Under the pieces are notes generated by a model. It was not told where the DNA came from, did no database searches, and saw only the letters and a program-made list of their open reading frames with translations. A stretch of 5,728 nt of DNA from Acidobacterium sp. (GTDB lineage Bacteria; Acidobacteriota; Terriglobia; Terriglobales; Acidobacteriaceae): assembly GCA_003152595.1 (NCBI GenBank), contig PMAM01000227.1, positions 27,739 to 33,466 of the forward strand. Reading direction: 5' to 3'. Below are positions 5,218 through 5,728 of the stretch, one piece after another. Position numbers and translations under genes: made by a program. The first letter of the stretch is position 1; each line of letters begins with the position of its first letter.

Positions 5218-5728
5218 ATACGGAAGAACTCCAGCAGATTGCCGCCGGCGTGGCCGAGGAAAAAGAGAAATACGATTTCGAAGTCGACGTCTGCATGGGC
5301 ACCAGCTGTCTTTCCCAGCACAGCGACCGCATCCGCGACGCCCTTGCGAAGGAAGCCGAGGCCTGCGGCAAAAAGTGTCACGTGCGCCGCACTGGCTGCA
5401 TGGGGCCCTGCGCGGCCGGACCCATGGTGGTGGTCGAGCCGGCGGGCACACGCTATGGCCACGTCCACGAAAGCGACGCGAAGGAGATGATCGAGTCGCT
5501 GGGCGGCGAGCCCGTGGCGCGCCTCGATCCCAATCTCGGCAGCTATTTTGAAGGACAGCACTTCGTCGTCCTGGAGAATGTCGGGCACATCGATCCGGAA
5601 AAGGTCGACGACTACATCGCGTGCGGCGGCTACGAAGCGCTGCTGAAGGCGCTGACTGAGATGACGCCGCAAACTGTCATCGAGCAGATCTCCAAAAGCG
5701 GCCTGCGTGGGCGCGGAGGAGGCGGCTA
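5214..5728 (+). CDS. hoxF: HoxF, NADH/flavin diaphorase subunit, 3' end outside window
   Basis: The first 171 residues of a NuoF/HoxF-type flavoprotein; the frame is open to the right edge. A thioredoxin-like [2Fe-2S] domain comes first, with C27 and C32 (CMGTSC) and C62 and C66 (CMGPC). A linker follows, and then the start of the FMN/NADH-binding core: ENVGHIDPEKVDDYIACGGY (121-140), the TPQTVIEQISKSGLRGRGGG block, and the glycine loop where the window ends. This N-terminal thioredoxin-like extension is known in HoxF and HndC but absent from plain complex I NuoF. Together with the HoxE-like partner, this points to a soluble NAD-linked hydrogenase (group 3d) rather than respiratory complex I. 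The full protein should be roughly 530-600 residues. It overlaps hoxE by 4 nt (ATGA). Fds-type formate dehydrogenase remains possible until hoxU, hoxY and hoxH are seen. Confidence 0.84.
   Translation, partial: MNTEELQQIAAGVAEEKEKYDFEVDVCMGTSCLSQHSDRIRDALAKEAEACGKKCHVRRTGCMGPCAAGPMVVVEPAGTRYGHVHESDAKEMIESLGGEPVARLDPNLGSYFEGQHFVVLENVGHIDPEKVDDYIACGGYEALLKALTEMTPQTVIEQISKSGLRGRGGGG

Noticed and set aside
4519..5451. A 310-codon open frame on the minus strand opposite hoxE and hoxF
   Set aside because: It is antisense to cysteine-motif-bearing hoxE and hoxF, is Arg/Pro-rich and shows no family features.

Overview
The window is compact, GC-rich bacterial chromosome with short intergenic gaps, good Shine-Dalgarno sites before most genes, and housekeeping genes mixed with accessory ones. 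I see no mobile element, tRNA, rRNA or CRISPR array. The host cannot be named from this sequence. A GC-rich bacterium such as an acidobacterium or a proteobacterium would fit, but that is weak inference.

Layout, left to right. (1) An M20-family metallopeptidase gene (+) enters from the left edge with its 5' end missing. It is followed after 10 nt by a 51-codon gene for a single-pass membrane peptide. (2) On the minus strand lies a Maf/YhdE-type nucleotide pyrophosphatase gene. Just upstream of it, in the same direction, is a 60-codon gene for a very acidic, probably disordered protein. (3) A cytosine deaminase gene of the Fcy1 (yeast-like, zinc CDA fold) type (+) diverges from that pair. (4) A carboxymuconolactone decarboxylase/AhpD-like gene (-) and a SigJ/ECF41-type sigma factor gene with a fused SnoaL-like domain (+) are transcribed away from each other. 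(5) After a 285-nt gap with a perfect 10-bp inverted repeat come hoxE and the 5' third of hoxF (+). These overlap by ATGA and are probably the start of a bidirectional NAD-linked [NiFe]-hydrogenase operon that continues beyond the window.

The most informative regulatory region is the 86-nt gap between the decarboxylase gene and the sigma gene. It carries two matches to the known ECF41/SigJ promoter pattern TGTCACA-N16-CGTC, one on each strand. The + copy is perfect and the - copy has one mismatch. The two promoters face each other around a CGTCAT/ATGACG palindrome, so each -35 element lies just past the start site of the other. The sigma factor therefore probably drives both itself and its partner enzyme from mutually exclusive promoters. 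The C-terminal domain of this sigma factor lacks the signature motifs of textbook ECF41 proteins.

The other neighbouring units (peptidase, Maf, cytosine deaminase, hydrogenase) show no clear functional link to one another. Maf and cytosine deaminase both act on pyrimidine nucleotides or bases and may share a divergent control region, but that is speculation.
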